The position numbers and the translations under genes were made by a program. From NCBI GenBank assembly GCA_907163375.1, contig CAJQUW010001999.1, positions 32,149 through 96,148 on the forward strand: 64,000 nucleotides of DNA, given 5' to 3'. The notes under the pieces are model-generated. The model searched no databases and was not told the DNA's origin. It saw only the letters and a list, made by a program, of their open reading frames with translations. The first letter of the stretch is position 1. Every line of letters begins with the position of its first letter. The stretch is from Prostheceraeus crozeri (lineage: Eukaryota > Platyhelminthes > Polycladida > Euryleptidae). This document shows, one piece after another, positions 22,380 through 33,180 of this stretch.

Positions 22380-23850
22380 TGATTAACCTGTAGGAAAAAA
22401 GTTGGAAGAAAGAACAGATGGACTGTATTCGGCAATCAGACAGGCAATGACAGAGAGTCCAACGACAGAAAGGAATCACTCAGAGGACACTCCTATTCAC
22501 GGAAGAAAAGCAAAGTCGAAACATAGCACAATACAGTCTGAAGAGAACATGAAAATATATCGGAGCGAGTGCAATTAATTTTGAAAGGCGGTACGAGCCG
22601 ATATGAAATATGACTGCAGGAGAAATAAAGTATGATTGAGCAGAGTGTGCAGAAGCAGAGACACGCCAAGCATATCTGCTGATCAGAGATATCAATACAA
22701 AATAGGAACCGAAGCAACGATTTGCCTTAAGATCGCGGTGAACACCTGTTCCAGACATCCGAAGAGACCAAGGAGAGATGGACTGAGTACTGCTGAGGCC
22801 TGCATGCGTAGACGTATGATTATGACACCACAGTAGTGACGGAACTTGAAGACATATCACTCAAAGACGACGACAGAAATGGCGAAATACTCGGGTATCA
22901 AATCGAAGCAGCAACCAAGAGACTAAAGCCACACCAGGCTCCCGGTACAGATGGCATCACAGGAAAGATGCTGCATGCAGGTGGAGTAGAATTGGCAGAA
23001 GCGCTGCTCATTATATGCAGTCAAGCATAGTTTGCTTTCAAGAGAAAGTTCTTCATAAATGGAACAAGTCGGTTATAGTGACGCCACCAAAGAAAGGAGA
23101 TCTAAGCACACTGCAGAAACTACCTCATCTTATCTCTAATAAACCACGTGTGCAAAGTGTTCTTACTGATCATCCCAGAGCATCTGAAAGCTTCTGTCTA
23201 GCCATTCCTGGTAAAAGAACAAACAGGTTTCCGTAGAGACAGTTGTGAAAACAGATCGTGGCTGATGGTCTGCTTCACCGATTCCTCTAAGGCTTTCGGT
23301 AACATTCGGCAAGACGCCATGTGGGGAGTACTGAAATCATACGGAGTGGGTGCTAAGACTATCCACATTTTGAAGAGCATGCACTACAGTGACAAGGCTC
23401 GGAAAGACTCGCAAATGAAAAAAGTGACTGGTTCAGACAAGGATTCCAGACAGGGCTATCGCCTGCGATCAATTATTTTGCTTTGCATACCTGGTATGTG
23501 TTATAACAATGCGGCAGGAGTGTCAATTCAGGGACAGCCTATCGACAACCCAAGCCTTGCAGATGATATAGCACTTTCCGATGAAATTTAGTGTGAGCTG
23601 GAGAATAGCATAAACTTCGTTTCTTCCGATGCAGGAACATGTGGCCGTAAGATCAAAACACCGATAAAAAAAGGAATCAATGATAGTGGAGACAAGTAAA
23701 AAAAACAGAGCTCTCGACCAACAGCAGCACAATTGAAACAGTTCACACGTTCACCTATCTTGGAATCACGATAGATGGCGAGGGATGCGCAATGAAATTT
23801 CGTCAGCGCATTGGCATGGCATTCAGGCAGAAAGGGATTTTCAAGGTCAT
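22380..23850 (+). mobile_element. LINE (non-LTR retrotransposon) reverse transcriptase fragment
   Basis: Plus-strand pieces in several frames match a LINE reverse transcriptase in order: RLKPHQAPGTDGITGKMLHAGG, WNKSVIVTPPKKGDLS, VCFTDSSKAFGNIRQDAMW, IQGQPIDNPSLADDIALSDE (the F/YADD region), and finally ETVHTFTYLGITIDGEG. Several frameshifts and small losses separate the pieces, so it is a dead copy. Endonuclease and ends not identified. Clade uncertain. Confidence 0.75.
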
Positions 23851-25171
23851 TTTAGCCGGCGCAGCGCCACCTAAGAATTTTCGAGCGCCTTAAGAAATAT
23901 TTCATAAAATTTCCCTCGATTTCTGCAGGCTGAGAAAATAAAGGCTATGGTAAAATTCCAAGTAATTATGGCTTCAAATATTTAAGAGTTATATACCTCT
24001 GGGATATAGGCCAATCAACTACTTGATGAATATAATAGATATAGAACTGTTTGACTTTAATCTTGTATCACTAAATTACGAAAATCACTTGTGTTGGAAT
24101 ATTACAACTTTTAGCGCATAAGAAACGGATTATTTTGGTAAGTCAATTTCATTAGTAACCAACTACACACCCTAACAAAGCCGACAGCTAAACAGCTAAT
24201 AGAGCAACTGAGGAAATACTTAGTAATTGACATTACTTAAAACTATCTAAAAACAAAACTGAGGTACAATCAAAGTCATCTTAGTAATATGAAAAGTGAT
24301 ACATGAAAAGTTTGATATCATAACCAACAATTTACACACTACCCTTTTCATGGTCTTTGAGGAAAAATGAAATATCGAAAATAATGAAAAGGAATAGACG
24401 CTACAGTCGCTCATCTAGATTCAGGAATTCATTTAGTCAGATGAATATCTCATCTATAATTAATCTGCCAGACAGGCCTGCGAAGTTTCGAGGCAATGAT
24501 CCATTGTATAAACAGTTCATTTAGTTCTACGTCTTCGACATCGCATGTTCGATCCTTTTAAATATGTGAGTGCTTTTATATTTCTTCGTCACTTTGGTCA
24601 AGTCGACCAATTTAAAATCATACAGAGGTTCATGCACATATTTGCTACTCCGAGACGCAAATCAAGAAATATAGCATACTTTGATCCCCGAAGTGAGTTG
24701 AAACCATGAATTAAAAACCAATTTTCTGTTATTCGATTAGCTGGAATCATATAAATCTAAAAACATGAAGTTCAATTTTTAAAATTAGAGCAGTGGTCGG
24801 ATTGAGAATTTTCAGGATATTCGTGCCCACCCCTCAAAATTCGTGCCCATGCAGTGCCAACAGCTCAAAGAACTTACTGATTCATATACATGACAATAAA
24901 TCGCTCATTGTAATTGAATTGCATAACCTACATTTTGTTTTTTGAGCCCGTAAATGCACATTTGTTGCATATACATGTACATGCAGTAGAAACTAGTCAA
25001 CTGAAAATATGCTGGAATACTTAGAAATGCACGTTGTATTTAGCTACAAGTACGAGTATTATTCGTAGTGCGCATATTACGTGGAAAAGTTTATAAAAAT
25101 AATTTATTGTTAGGAACAGCATTATCATCGTCACTGTCAAGGGAAACACTGATCCTTCTTTTCATGAACTT
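23851..25171. other. Non-coding interval
   Basis: AT-rich, no supported gene. Begins with a GC-rich block (AGCCGGCGCAGCGCC) that may be a transposon end. Near 24790 the motif CAGTGGTCGGATTG and repeated ATTCGTGCCCA also look terminal, but no mate was found. Confidence 0.4.
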
Positions 25172-25468
25172 TTAAAATAGTCTGTCTGATTCCAGACTTT
25201 TCTCATCCATTAGTTTCAACATTTTATTCAGAAGAACCTTCAGATTTGCTTCCACATCCTTCAGACTTTTCAGAGTCTCGTCAAATCTTTCTGATATGAG
25301 TCTTTTCGTTTCATCATCTTTGATTTTCTGTTCATTTTGCAATGTTGGCTTGTAAGTTGGTTTGTACAACTTTCCATAAGCTTTTTGGGGAATGCCTTTG
25401 GTCGTGGATTCGCCTGCTGATGACCGCCCAAGATGTTGAAGGAACCGAAACGAAGTGTAGGCAATTGA
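25172..25468 (-). CDS. Unrecognised ORF with a coiled-coil-like C-terminus
   Basis: Open frame of 99 codons without a clear ATG. It starts SIAYTSFRFLQHLGRSS, passes GIPQKAYGKLYKPTYKPTL and ends in a charged heptad-like stretch: NEQKIKDDETKRLI, DETLKSLKDVEANLKVLLNK, then TAA. The composition looks like real protein, possibly the terminal exon of a gene or transposon ORF. No upstream partner exon was established. Family unknown. Confidence 0.3.
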   Translation of the reverse strand, partial: SIAYTSFRFLQHLGRSSAGESTTKGIPQKAYGKLYKPTYKPTLQNEQKIKDDETKRLISERFDETLKSLKDVEANLKVLLNKMLKLMDEKSLESDRLF

Positions 25469-25902
25469 TCAGCTTGTTGATGAGACCCGTGCATCTTTGT
25501 AGGGTAAACTCGGCTAATTCGGAGGCACCCTCTATTTTGGAGGTATTTAATTTCATCAAATTAATGACCATTCTTACCTAATGAAATCCAATATTCTACA
25601 CTTCACGTATGGATACCTAATATGTAGTATGTAGGTGATGTGTAGGCCTACGTCAATCATGTTAGAATGATCAAAAATTCTACAGCGGAAGTGATGTTGC
25701 ACGATATTCTTTATATAGATAGCCATAGATATGTGACAAAAGTTCGCTGTTCATGCATACACATCGTGGGAAGTCAACATTTTGTGATATAATGCCGACA
25801 GACAGTTATGTATTGACTGAACACTTGTTGCAAGTTAGAAACACACCTGCTAGATGCTTAGCTAATTCATTGAAAAGAAAGCATTTTTTCATTTGGCTGA
25901 CG

Positions 25903-26425
25903 ATGAATCGGTAAACACGCATTGCTGCTGCTAAGAAGGCAGTAACAGTCAGCACACTATCTATCTATAAAGCTTCCAGGCAATACGGCATTCTCGAGAC
26001 TACATTGAAAAGACATGTCAAAACTTCTATCAATCCGAATCCTGGTAGCCCAAGATCCCTAATCGACAGCCAAGAGCGGGATTTAATGAAGTATTCGACA
26101 GATATGATGGTCCGCTTAGGGTTCGGATTGAAAACAATCGACATGGTTCGTTTTGCGAATACTATGGCTGGAAATAACAGTTAAATTGGCTTGAACTGGT
26201 GGTCTTCTTTCAAAAGACGTGACAATATTTCAGTGAGAACGGCGCTCGAGCCAGTAGCCCACTATCGAGAAACGATTGCGAAACGCGTAATGATGGACGA
26301 TTTCTTCGACAACAACGGAGCTTAGGGAACCGAACTGCATCTGGAAGACAAGTCTCATCTCATAGGCCTATACAATCTGGATGGAACTAGACTTCCGGAG
26401 GATCTAGGCGACCGGTGGCAATCAA
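25903..26425 (+). pseudogene. pogo/Tigger-like transposase N-terminal fossil
   Basis: A single frame shows a Psq-type helix-turn-helix (ASRQYGILETTLKRHV), then PGSPRSLIDSQERDLMKY, RLGFGLKTIDMVRFANTMA, NWWSSFKRRDNISVRTALEP, MMDDFFDNNGA and LIGLYNLDGTRLP. The last corresponds to the YNVDETGL start of the DDE domain in pogo-type transposases. Three in-frame stops interrupt it (near 25911, 26181 and 26321). The rest of the DDE domain is missing. Old and dead. Confidence 0.75.
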
Positions 26426-27375
26426 AATTAAGTTGTATTTATGGATTATTGTGTTGACATTTCTATTCTGAAGTTATGTGATATTCAGTTCTGCTTCAGA
26501 TTATCGACACGCCTATAACTCATTGGAAGCATCAATTATCAAGAAAAATTAATGGTAAAACCATATTGATACGCTGAATGAACAAAGAAATAATTACAAT
26601 ACCAATCTCATAGTAATTCCTTTCATGCAGGCACTATATAATCAAATACTACCACCAAATTGGAAGAGCAGGCTATACCATCGAATTAACTTTGATTCGA
26701 GTTTACCGTCAAATTACCCGAGTCATCTATCATTTTTCTGATTGGATTGTTCTTCTGTACGTAAATGAAACAATGGTGTGTTAGAGTCATAAGTGACTCC
26801 ACGAACTACTCTGAGGAGTAAATATACCTCGATCGAATGACGTGCATACACCTGTGTTACTCCGTTTTATTTTTTTAAAAAGAAATTGAAAACGATTTGA
26901 TTTCCAGAATCAGCAACGAATTGTTGTTTTAATACATACAATGAATTAATGCATGAAGCATACAGCTACTAATACAAATTGTGATAAAAAATTCAAGTGA
27001 TTCTCAGAAAAAGATGGGTACGAATTTCAGGAGGTCCAATTTTTGTGCCCACACTCGCTTTACGCGTATTCGTGCCACTCTTTCCTTTTAGGTTCTTCGT
27101 TATGTCATTATAACTATCATCATATTGCATAATCATCACAAAAAGTTTGAGAAAATATGATTATTTTCCTGTATAATGGTAAAATCTATTGGTAAAATGA
27201 TGCGATTACGCAACATACTGATTCATTTGCGTTACTACGTAATAGCAATTACACCACAAAAACTTGCCACCCCCCCGGGACATTTTTCTGGCGACACGCC
27301 TGCTAGTATTCTTTTATGGAGTTATTTCGAGCATTGTCAAATTGTGATGACAAAGCAGAAAAAGGAAACACTATT
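26426..27375. other. Non-coding interval
   Basis: No supported gene. TGTGCCCACAC/ATTCGTGCCA motifs at about 27045-27082 echo those near 24820 in the same orientation, so they are not a simple inverted-repeat pair. Confidence 0.4.
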
Positions 27376-27455
27376 CTCAAAACCAGCAAGAATGCGGAGC
27401 GATCCCAGGAGCTCGCACCTAAAGCGCAGACCACTAAGCCACTAGACCACTGTCA
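27376..27455 (-). repeat. Possible tRNA-derived SINE head
   Basis: The minus strand reads CAGTGGTCTAGTGGCTTAGT, then TGCGAGCTCCTGGGATCGCT. These resemble the A- and B-box sides of a tRNA. The body is unmatched elsewhere in the window. Confidence 0.35.
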
Positions 27456-27598
27456 ATAGATGTAAAACTAAATATGTTACGTGTCCATAATCTGATGTTT
27501 CTATTGAAAAGCGTGATATTGCGATGCACTCACGTGATTGAAGTTCCCACCATCCCTTTCAGACTGAATTATAACACAACTAACTGTTAGCAACTACA

Positions 27599-27680
27599 GT
27601 CGACTCTCGCTGTAACGAACCCTTCTATAACGAAAATTCGTCTATAACGAACCGTGTCCATGGTCCCCATTCAGGACAAC
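27599..27680 (+). mobile_element. pogo/Tigger-type terminal repeat (one end only)
   Basis: CAGTCGACTCTCGCTGTAAC after TA is the typical terminus of pogo-type elements, followed by CTATAACGAA motifs twice. It shares the CAGTCGACTCTCG start with the MITE at 46870. The inverse end was not found, so the rest is lost or diverged. Confidence 0.55.
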
Positions 27681-28811
27681 AAACTGCACCATTGATCCGG
27701 AACGAAGCGATGGCACGACCACACGCTATAGAAGATATTTTCGATTAAAATCACTTGACTGATTAGAATAGTACTAGATTATGAAGAATCAGCAGTCTTA
27801 TGCAAACAATGGCACAGGCCCTACAAACTTTTGTAATTTCAAGAAAACAGTCTGTTCGAACAATCTCAGGTAATATTGTGCTTTCCACCACTAATCATGT
27901 CTACATAGGCTAATTAGTTAATTGCTGATTCTAGGCTATATGTGAAACGAAATTACGAGGTGAATTCTACATTAAAATCATATCAGTTGAGGATAACCGA
28001 AGGCGACACACGTTTGATTTCTTCTTAATAAATGAATAACAAATAGTGCCATACAGTAGGTAAAAGCACTATCTAAAAACAAGAATAAAACACCATAATA
28101 AAATGCTGATAGCTTTCAAATGTTAGATATCCTGTGCAAATATGAGAACTAGAAAAATAATTGCCTGCGAGATACTGTGCCGTTCTGCCACACTAAGGGT
28201 TGGGCTGTGCAGTGATAGCGACATTTCCTTACATGATAACCAAGTCGCAATCTGCAGGTCTAGTCGCTCAGATCCTCAATGTGAACACTAAAGACACACC
28301 ATTTTACAGCAACCTGCTCGTGTTCTTGATGAAAATCCCTACCTTTCATGCAACAAATACTTTTCCTTCGAATGAAAGATTTCTCAATTTGTCCTAACTG
28401 ACACAATCGATTTTTGCCTATGCGACTTGAATGTATCGATGTTGAGATATAAATATCAGTACTCTGCGATAAGATTGCCTGATCTTGCTGTTTCATTCAA
28501 AGACTACTCATTTCTTCCGTCATCCCAGTATCATATCGAGTACCCCCACAGTGCCGTCTGGATTTGAGTAATGCCTCTTCGAAGAGCCGCTTGTACCATG
28601 TGTTATCAAAAGCATTTTCAACTAAATAAATAGTTAAGTGAGGTTCATGATGAGTTATTTTAAGCGGGATAAGTAGCATGTTGTGTCATATTGCTAAAAT
28701 CAAGTGAGTATAACCATTAGCCACTTGCAAAAAATGGGAAATATTACTCGATAATCCCAAATTATCAAATATTTTATGTGACCCACTTGTTGCGAGGAGA
28801 GACCAGCTATT
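27681..28811. other. Non-coding interval
   Basis: No supported gene or repeat seen. Short open frames here show no recognisable motifs. Confidence 0.45.
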
Positions 28812-28961
28812 ATAGAATAGAATAGAATTTATTGTGAGATAAAACCTTTGTAGCGGCTCTCATCCGCCATCTACTTTAAACAACTAATTTTACATATATT
28901 CAAAGAAGAACAATTTAACGAGAAGTTATAAAGTTAAAGGAAGTAAATAGATCACTGTGAG

Positions 28962-31900
28962 TCACTTCATTGTTGTTGTCCGACATTTAAATTGTTCGTA
29001 GAGTTCTATCCCATATTTTTCGTACGTCTTGTAATCTTCTATGCCCAAGATAATTTCCATCTTCGTCTGTTGCTCAATTTTATACTTTTTTCGCAAGTCT
29101 CTATAACGTTCACAATTCTTCATCACGTGTTCCATATTTTCTTCAACATTACACTTTAAGCATAATTTTTCTTGAGTGTCCTTTCCTATTTTCGCATTTA
29201 ATAACACCGCCCCACATATCCATCTTCTTGTTATATAGCTTCCATTTTCCGTTGTTAACAATTTTCGTCCACCTATCGTAAATCGCGATTCGAAGTACCA
29301 TTTTAGACTTCCTTTCTTTCTTCCAGTTCGGTTCCATTCTTCATTATCGCATTTGTTCATACGCTTCAACACTCCTGTCGTTTTTTCGCTAGTTAGTTCT
29401 TCAACCGTCATGTCAATTTTGTTTAATTTTAATTTACAATCTTCTATCCAGTCTATGATCCCAGTTTCCCACTCTTCTATTATCATTCTTTTCAGTTTGT
29501 TCGTGTTATTCATTATATGTTTCAGCATCAGTATTTTAAATTTAACATCTCTCCAAGTTTGGCTAGAGAGGCCCACTTCACCTCGGATGTATTCCTCCGG
29601 AGCATATGTTGGCAGACCTAATATGGACTTGAAAATAGAATTCTGTGTTTTATTTAACTTATCATTGAATTTCTTTGATGTAATTATTGCTGATGATCCA
29701 TGCATTATCTTAGGTAACATCACATTTTTCCAAATTGTTTTTCCAAGTAAGATTTTCTCTTTACGTCCTTTCAATAAATATGTCATCCAATATTTGTACT
29801 TATCAATATTCTTTAATTTTTCAGTCAAGTGATTTTTGAAAACATCTTTATTGTTAGAAATCTTAACTCCCAAATACTTAAATTCATTGCATTTCTTTAT
29901 TTCACCCATCTCCATCAAGATTTTATTATGGATGATAGAATATCCTCCCAAAGTTTTCACAGTGTTGTTACCTAATTCCATAAAAAAACATTTCTTAAAA
30001 TTGAGACTCATACCAAATTTTGATGATTCAACAACTACCATTCTTAACTTTTCATCTATTTCACTTTCTGAGTTGGCAATTAAGAGTCCATCATCAGCAT
30101 ACATAAGAATATTCGCATCTTTGTTGTTCCACGTATCATTTAGTTTTTTGATAATTATATCCATCATAAGAATGAATATAATAGGTAACATCATACATCC
30201 TTGTCTTATGCCAATGTTTTTCTTGTAGCTACCTATGTGATGCTTGTTAACATATAAATCTACCACTTCATCTTTGTACAATTGAACGATTGCTTTTATT
30301 AAAATCATTTTCCATACCAATGTAATTTAGCTGTTCAACTATTGTAATTCTTGATACAGAATCAAAAGCTTTATGAAAATCGATTGCAAGAAGGAAAACA
30401 GATTTTCTTTCCCTTCGAGCTCTGGATAGTTCTACGTTTAAACGGATTAAATTCTCTTCCAGTCTTCGTCGTTTTTGGAATCCAGCTTGTTCTTCAGCTA
30501 ATATATTGTTTTCCTTCAAGAAATTCATTATTTTGGTTTTTAGAATGTTTGTATAAACTTTATAGAATGATTCAGTAGTAGTTATAGGTCTAAAGTCTTT
30601 ATAATAAGTCAATTTATCTGCTGTTTTTGGAATTAAAGTCACTTTGCTTTTAGTCCAAGAAGTAGGAACGGCCCTTGTAAATAATAGAATTGAATGCAGT
30701 CGTCAGTATTTGAATAACTTCACAATCCTCAGCCAAAAATTTGCATATTTCTCTACTAATATTTGTACTTCCGGTTGCTTTCTTGTTTTTAAGTAAAGTT
30801 ATAGCTTTCTTGACCTCTGTTTCTTCGATTTTGAATTTCTCCGTTATGATGCAATCATTCCTGTAATTATGATCCATTTTAATTGTATTGTGATCATGAA
30901 AAGTACCATCTATTAAGTCTACTAAAGTTCCGTTGGACTTAATAGATGAGAAACCTATATTCTTCCAGAAGTTTGTAATTGTCTTATAAGAATCTTCTTT
31001 TTTTTGCTGGTTTCTTATCATTTTCACTTAGAATTATTTCCACTTCTTTGTTACTTCTCTCTTTACCCATCATTCTATTGATTTCTTTCCATTTGAAATT
31101 ATTTGCATTTTCTTTAATTTTAATAGCTAGTTCTGACTCTTGCAGTCTCATTTCTTCAATTATCATATCACGTACTTCACGTTTAGTCTGTTGATAAAGA
31201 TTCTTCCAATTTTCTTTTTCAACAGGATCGTGTTCTTTTCTTGCTTTCTTATTATAGTACCGTCTTCGACTGATTCCCTTAATCACTTTTTCACTGAAAA
31301 TGTAGCCTTGTTTACTTCTTCTGTCTTTCTTCATAGTCGTCAAACTTTTTTCAGCGTTTTCCACAATTTTCTCTTCTATTTTTGCAATGGATATATCTCT
31401 TGCCTCAGTTACTTCATAATCTGAGGATTCTTTAACAGTACCGGCGAAAGTTCTCAATTTCTTAATATTTGTTCTAGTCCAGTAAGTTTGTTGCTCAATT
31501 TCATTGTTCTTTTTGTTTTCTTTAGTTTGATTCAATCTTACACTTTCTCTTGTAAACAAATGAACATCAATTAGATTATGATCACTCACATTAACTGTTT
31601 TTTGATCATCTATGATCATCTTGTCTAGATCAAGAATTGCCTTTTCGTTCATTAAGACATAATCTATAGTTGTGTCAGTATTTTCCACAGTTCTGGTAAA
31701 TCTTCTATAACATTTGTCTATGATGTTGACCATTATCAATTCATTATCATTAATGAAGTTCGATAGAATATTTGTATTCTTATTAATCCTACCATCAATC
31801 ATCTAGATATGAGCATTAAAGTCACCTATAACCATTAATTTTTTGCTTTTGTGTTTTTGCATATAAAGAGAAATCTTTTCCTGTAGGACTTCATTACGTT

Positions 31901-32318
31901 TTATATTCGAGACATCCCAATATGTGCTAATAATCAGATAGCTTTCACTTTCTAGCTGAAGTTTGAAGATGAGTACTTCTGTATCCAATTTTTCTATTTT
32001 GAATTTAGGACTGTATGGCTGATCTTCTATCCATAAACAAAGTATTCCACCACCTTTCTTATCAAGGAGATCTCGATTTTGTAGAATGTAACTACATTTA
32101 AACGGCCACTCAACTTCACTTAATCTCGAATGCATCTCCTGTAATATCAGAATATCTCTTTCCTCCATCAATTCTTGAATATCTATCATTTTAAATTTTG
32201 TAAGACAATTAATGTTGATAAAGCCTATACAAAATTTGCTATCTCTATCATTCATATATACTGTTGGTTTAGCATTCATTGGATTGCGGGTCTCTCTTTT
32301 TATATTTGCACTTTTCAA
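28962..32318 (-). pseudogene. LINE endonuclease-reverse transcriptase, broken ORF2
   Basis: Endonuclease: FININCLTKFKMIDIQELM, ILILQEMHSRLS, GDFNAHI, TTIDYVLMNE and VSDHNLIDVHLF. Reverse transcriptase: KNKKATGSTNISREI, KDFRPITTTESFYKVY, EEQAGFQKRR, LLAIDFHKAFDSVSR, GIRQGCMMLPIIF and MYADDGLLIANS (catalytic YADD). The C-terminus carries a C-x2-C...H-x4-C motif (LCLKCNVEENMEHVMKNC). Breaks: an in-frame stop near 31804 and frameshifts near 31010, 30670 and 30310. The 452-codon C-terminal part (30320-28962) is still open. I/Jockey-like group by motif content; the exact clade is not assigned. Confidence 0.88.
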
Positions 32319-32529
32319 TTAAAATATTGCCGTCGATATAACAGTAGATGCCTTCTTGCCGTTTTAGGATCATTCTCTCAACAAGATTTTTTTCTTGAAA
32401 TTCTTTCAGCTTCTGTGAATTTTTTGCCTTTGGATATTATTTCATTTCTGTAAATGTAGCAATAATCTCCTGCGTTACGTCTTTCCTCAACTGAATTCCT
32501 AGCTCTCTTCCTGTATACCTTTCTTCCCT

Positions 32530-33080
32530 TCATAAGTCTTCTTCAATGTATACATTTTTTCTATCTTTAAATTTTTTCAAAACATGCTTACTTTTCAAAA
32601 CTCGATTGACATCGAAGCCATCCTTCAACAGAAGCTTGAAGAATTGTTTTTCTCTCCCAATTCTCTCAATCTTGACTATCTGAACAGAATTTTCTGTTAT
32701 TTCTTTTATAATTCTTCTTGCTGATTCTTCATTTTGAAGTCCTTTAATAATTAGATTCTTCTCATCTTCAATTTGTTTATTTACAAGCTTCACTTCGCGT
32801 CTCAGCAAGCCTTTTTTTTACAACATCTGTCCATGGCATCTCATTTCTTGGTTGGTCATTCTGGCCCTTAATATCCTTTTGTTTTTTCTCTTGTCTTTCT
32901 TGTTTTGTCTAGAATCCTATTTTCCAACGTGTTTTCAAACTCAGAGCGGATGACCAAGCTTTCAAGTTGCAGCTCTTTTCGAACGTCTTCTCTTATTCTA
33001 TCAAACCCTTCGGATTTCTTTTCAATTTCATCTACAGTTTTTTGCAGATTTTCAATTTGCTAAGACATTTTACTTATCAA
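32530..33080 (-). pseudogene. LINE ORF1-like protein remnant
   Basis: Upstream of the endonuclease is a coiled-coil stretch (QIENLQKTVDEIEKKSEGF, then IREDVRKELQLESLVIRS). An RRM-like segment follows (NLIIKGLQNEESARRIIKEI... KIERIGREKQFFKLLLKD). Several stops or frame changes break it. Position and order match the nucleic-acid-binding ORF1 of LINEs. Confidence 0.6.
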
Positions 33081-33180
33081 TATTTCTTGTGAATTTATTC
33101 TATCATGAGAACAGAAGCAGCATATAAGTTTTTTCTTTGACTTGAATTTATTTTCCTTTCTTTTTGATGCTCATGGTCAC

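Larger units (their letters stand above)
28812..33180 (-). mobile_element. LINE with APE-type endonuclease and reverse transcriptase, decayed
   Basis: A nearly full-length non-LTR retrotransposon read on the minus strand. It has an ORF1-like part (about 33080-32530), endonuclease plus reverse transcriptase (32318-28962), and a short 3' UTR ending in ATAAATTCTATTCTATTCTA near 28812. The tail of repeated TTCTA is typical of LINE 3' ends. No target duplication was defined. Members of such clades copy by target-primed reverse transcription. Confidence 0.9.

Noticed and set aside
23852-27305. Possible element with TAGC.GGCG...CGCC ends
   Set aside because: Only 12 of 16 terminal bases match and the flanks share no direct repeat.
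24791-27452. CAGTGGTC...GACCACTG as hAT ends
   Set aside because: Eight matching bases only. The right side is better explained as a tRNA-like SINE head, and the flanks do not match.
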